From assembly GCA_014238055.1 (NCBI GenBank), contig JABABV010000001.1, positions 120,938 through 184,937 of the forward strand: a stretch of DNA of 64,000 nt. Direction: 5' to 3'. The translations under genes and the position numbers were made by a program. Each line of letters opens with the position of its first letter. Position 1 is the first letter of the stretch. Origin of the DNA: Mycoplasmatales bacterium (GTDB taxonomy: Bacteria; Bacillota_I; Bacilli_A; Mycoplasmatales; JABABV01). The notes beneath the pieces are model-generated. The model searched no databases. It was not told where the DNA came from and worked only from the letters and a program-made list of their open reading frames with translations. Below, piece by piece: positions 61,050-64,000 of the stretch.

Positions 61050-62039
61050 TTAAGATTTAAGTTTTTCAACTTCAGTTATATAATTTTTCAATTTATTTTT
61101 AAGTTTATTTACTTCGTTAACGTTATCTCAATGATCTATTTTACGATGGCAATTAGGACACAATCCTACTGTATTAGTAATATTATCTTTACCGCCTTCT
61201 TTAAGAGCTATGATGTGAGCTACCTCTAAAAATGAGAAGTTTTTAAACCCTACTTTATTTTGAAAAGGACCACAGTTTTTACATAATCCACAAATACCTT
61301 TTTCTCTTTTAATAACATATTCTTTAACTTTATTACTGCGTTTATAACTATTTACATTTTTATTAATTTGTTTTGGAACTTCTTGGCTATTAAGTTCTTG
61401 TTTATCTTCATTTGAATATATATAATTATTATTAGATAATTTAGTTTTAATTAATTCTATTCCAAATTTATTTTTCAATATTAATGTGTTTCTTAAAAAT
61501 ATAGTAATATAATTAAATAAATTTTTTTCATCAATTGGCCCAGAAAAAATTTTATAAGTTATAACGTTAGGAGTATATCCTTTAGCAGTTCCTGTGGTAC
61601 CTAAAACTAAATCACTTTCATCTTTTACGAATGAAAATTTATCTTTTAAGTTGTTAAACCAGTTTGTTCTTTTTGATAAATAATTTTGCTTAGTTAATTT
61701 AGGAACTGAGCTTTTGTAATACTTGCTACCTTCCATAATCACTAACGCTAACTTTTCTGAATAATAACCTGATTTTTCTTTTGTGCCAAAAAATAGCAGA
61801 GCTGTGAACAGTCCTTTTGATGCTTTATCTTCAGGATTAGCAAAGAAACATATTCAAGGAACATTAGCATGGTTTCCAGCACCAGTAGAACCTTCTATTC
61901 TTGGCACTTCTGGAAAAACTTCTTTTAATTTATTGATATATAATTTATTGGTCCCATTCATTATCTGTTTTAATTCTTCCATTTTATTTTCTTTTCTTAA
62001 TCTAAAAATATCATTAATGTTTAAATTTTGTAATTCCAT
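61050..62039 (-). CDS. putative restriction endonuclease: MrcB_N(DUF3578)-like domain + HNH nuclease
   Basis: EGSTGAGNHANVPWICFFANPEDKASKGLFTALLFFGTKEKSGYYSEKLALV resembles the McrB N-terminal fold; CGLCKNCGPFQNKVGFKNFSFLEVAHIIALKEGGKDNITNTVGLCPNCHRKIDHW is an HNH/McrA-type nuclease. Confidence 0.82.
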
Positions 62040-62078
62040 TTTTTCTATATCTCCATTTTTTCACATTTTTTTAAGTTT

Positions 62079-63524
62079 TTAAGCCGGTGTAATATCTGCC
62101 TCTCAAATATTATTAAAACATTTAGTCCCATTAACTATTACTGGAAGTTTTCCAAAAGTAGCAACAAATCTTAAAACCATTTTATAACCTTTTCCATTAA
62201 CTGAAAAAGAGAAGTTAATTTCTGCTATGCGAGCAGTTGGTGTCGCTCCTTTAAAATCATTATCTGATATATATACAGGTTGAGTATGATTTCTATAACT
62301 ATTTACACTTAGAACATAACTAATAGTATTTGATGCTGCATGGCGAATAGATTGTGTATTAGATGATTCATTACCTTTAGGAATTGTAATTCAGTTTTGT
62401 GATTCAAATTTCGATCAATTAGTTTTTGCTAAATCTCGCGCTTTAGCAAACTGATCGTAACCACGTTTAATTGATTGTTGTTGTGTCATCATGCTAAATT
62501 TTCAATCTGATATTTGATATTTTTGACCTATTTTAGTATAGCTAATAATCGCTTTAAATGGATCTCTAGCATAATCAGCGATATTTCCTGCTTTACAGAT
62601 TATTGCACTAATAGTATGGTTTTTATCATCAGCAGTTGGGTTACCTAACATACCTTTAAATTTTTCATCACTAGTTGAATTACTTCCGATAGTCTCGTCA
62701 AACATAGCACTATCGTTTTCACTTCAAAATCTTTCTGCTATAGTTCCAAAAGTTCAATTTAGTTTATGAATATCATTAGTAGCTTTGAATTCATTGAATA
62801 AAGCTGCCGGCGTTGCATTCATAGCCGATGATTTAAAAGCGCTTCAACCATTATAAGGTTGAACTACACAATTTCAATCTTTTAAACTATAATCATTATC
62901 TTTATAGTCGATTCTAAAAGAAGCTACATTTGAATCTGCTTTATTACTAATATCTAACGTTATGATTTGAATATTATCATTAACTTTTTCATTAATAATT
63001 GATAGATCACTTTCGTTAGGTAAAGGATTGTTTCATTTTTCAGGAGCAGTATCTTGAACGATATTTAATGCTGTTTCTGCTTCGGCACTAATTTTGAACT
63101 TAGCTCAACCTTTTATTGGTGGTGGTGGGACTGGAGTTGGCCCACTAGTGCATACTCAATAGCCAACTTGATAATCTTGACCTTTAACATAATCAATTTC
63201 AAAACTAGCTTTGGTCGAATTACTACCAACTGTTCTAACGATAAATTCACTAATTTTTTTAGTAGTTTCATCGGCTTTAAAATTAATGATGTTTAACTGA
63301 CTTGGTGTAGCATCGCTTCAACCATTCGGTTTTGTTTGGGCAATAATATTTATTGGTGTTTCTGCTTGAGCAGCTGCTTTAAACGGAGCTCAATTAGGAT
63401 CTTTAGTAGGTCCAGTTGATTTATGGCCACAACTTATCATCGACATTCCTGTAGCACTAATAGTAACTATACTAAGAGAACTAGAAAATATCTTAAATCA
63501 ATTTAATTTTTTTATTTTAAACAT
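62079..63524 (-). CDS. lipoprotein, modular paralogous family (copy D, several modules)
   Basis: MFKIKKLNWFKIFSSSLSIVTISATGMSMISCGHKSTGPTKDPNWAPFKAAAQAETPINIIAQTKPNGW ... GWAKFKISAEAETALNIVQDTAPEKW ... YSLKDW ... GWSAFKSSAMNATPAALF. Confidence 0.87.
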
Positions 63525-63577
63525 ATTCCACCTAACTTTCTTCACAATTGAATCGATAAAACAATTTTATAAAATTA

Positions 63578-64000
63578 TTAATGTTTAAATATATTATTTA
63601 TGTATCATACGTTTGCAAAAGGATTCCCGCCACCACTATTATTATTACCATTAGCATACATATAATTAAATTTTAGAAACATTTCAAAAGAACCGTTACT
63701 TGCTTGAAAACTTAAAACTAATTCTGCAAAGATACCGACTTGCTTAGCACCATTTTTAATATTACCGTTAAAATAATTTCAACTAACACATACTCAATTA
63801 TGAACATTTTTATAACCATTAGCTTCTAAAACGCTTTTCATATTATTCGTTGGATCGTGATGGTTTGAAGCTGTGTTTGCTGCCTTGTTGCCATTAGGTT
63901 TAGTAATTCAATTACTTTTTTCAAAAGCTTCTAAACCAGCTGTTGTATTTATTTTTGGAGCTTTATCAATAGCATATACAATTCCGCTATTATAAGCTTT
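63578..64000 (-). CDS. lipoprotein-family protein, C-terminal part (continues past window)
   Basis: ...WITKPNGNKAANTASNHHDPTNNMKSVLEANGYKNVHNWVCVSWNYFNGNIKNGAKQVGIFAELVLSFQASNGSFEMFLKFNYMYANGNNNSGGGNPFANVWYINNIFKH*; similar to the C-terminal module of copy D. Confidence 0.75.

Noticed and set aside
61783-62082. 99-aa plus-strand ORF
   Set aside because: Antisense to the MrcB_N-HNH gene.
1-64000. CRISPR arrays, transposases, integrases, prophage modules
   Set aside because: No regularly spaced direct repeats, Cas motifs, DDE/tyrosine recombinase motifs or phage structural proteins recognised.

Overview
This is a low-GC chromosomal window from a Mollicute (Mycoplasma-like bacterium). Nearly every conserved gene reads through in-frame TGA, so UGA must code for Trp. 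The supplied ORF track treats TGA as stop and splits most genes; the CDS below are rebuilt by merging same-frame fragments. About 1-57 kb is a housekeeping backbone: rsmD-gmk-PP2C-kinase-rsgA-rpe, rnj, def, trmL, rpsP-rimM-trmD-rplS, proS, pcrA, galE, asnS, folD, tsaD/B/E, ribF, truB, ldh, rbfA-infB-ylxQ-rnpM-nusA-rimP, pgi, a complete sufCD + sufSUB set, rpmG-secE-nusG-pepA and tRNA-His/Tyr/Gln. The accessory part is mainly 57-64 kb: an N6-type DNA methyltransferase remnant just downstream of two tRNA genes, a cluster of modular paralogous lipoproteins with a footprint of tandem duplication, and a gene that looks like an MrcB_N(DUF3578)-like domain fused to an HNH nuclease. Two further members of the lipoprotein family lie at 34-36 kb. 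Other notable items are a degenerate membrane-anchored GGDEF-EAL-like protein, a flavodoxin/ferredoxin-NADP reductase-like gene that seems to start at ATT, a membrane-anchored HExxH metalloprotease, and an unknown gene splitting the suf cluster. No rRNA, CRISPR array, transposase or prophage was recognised. All family names come from reading translations by eye; no database search was run.
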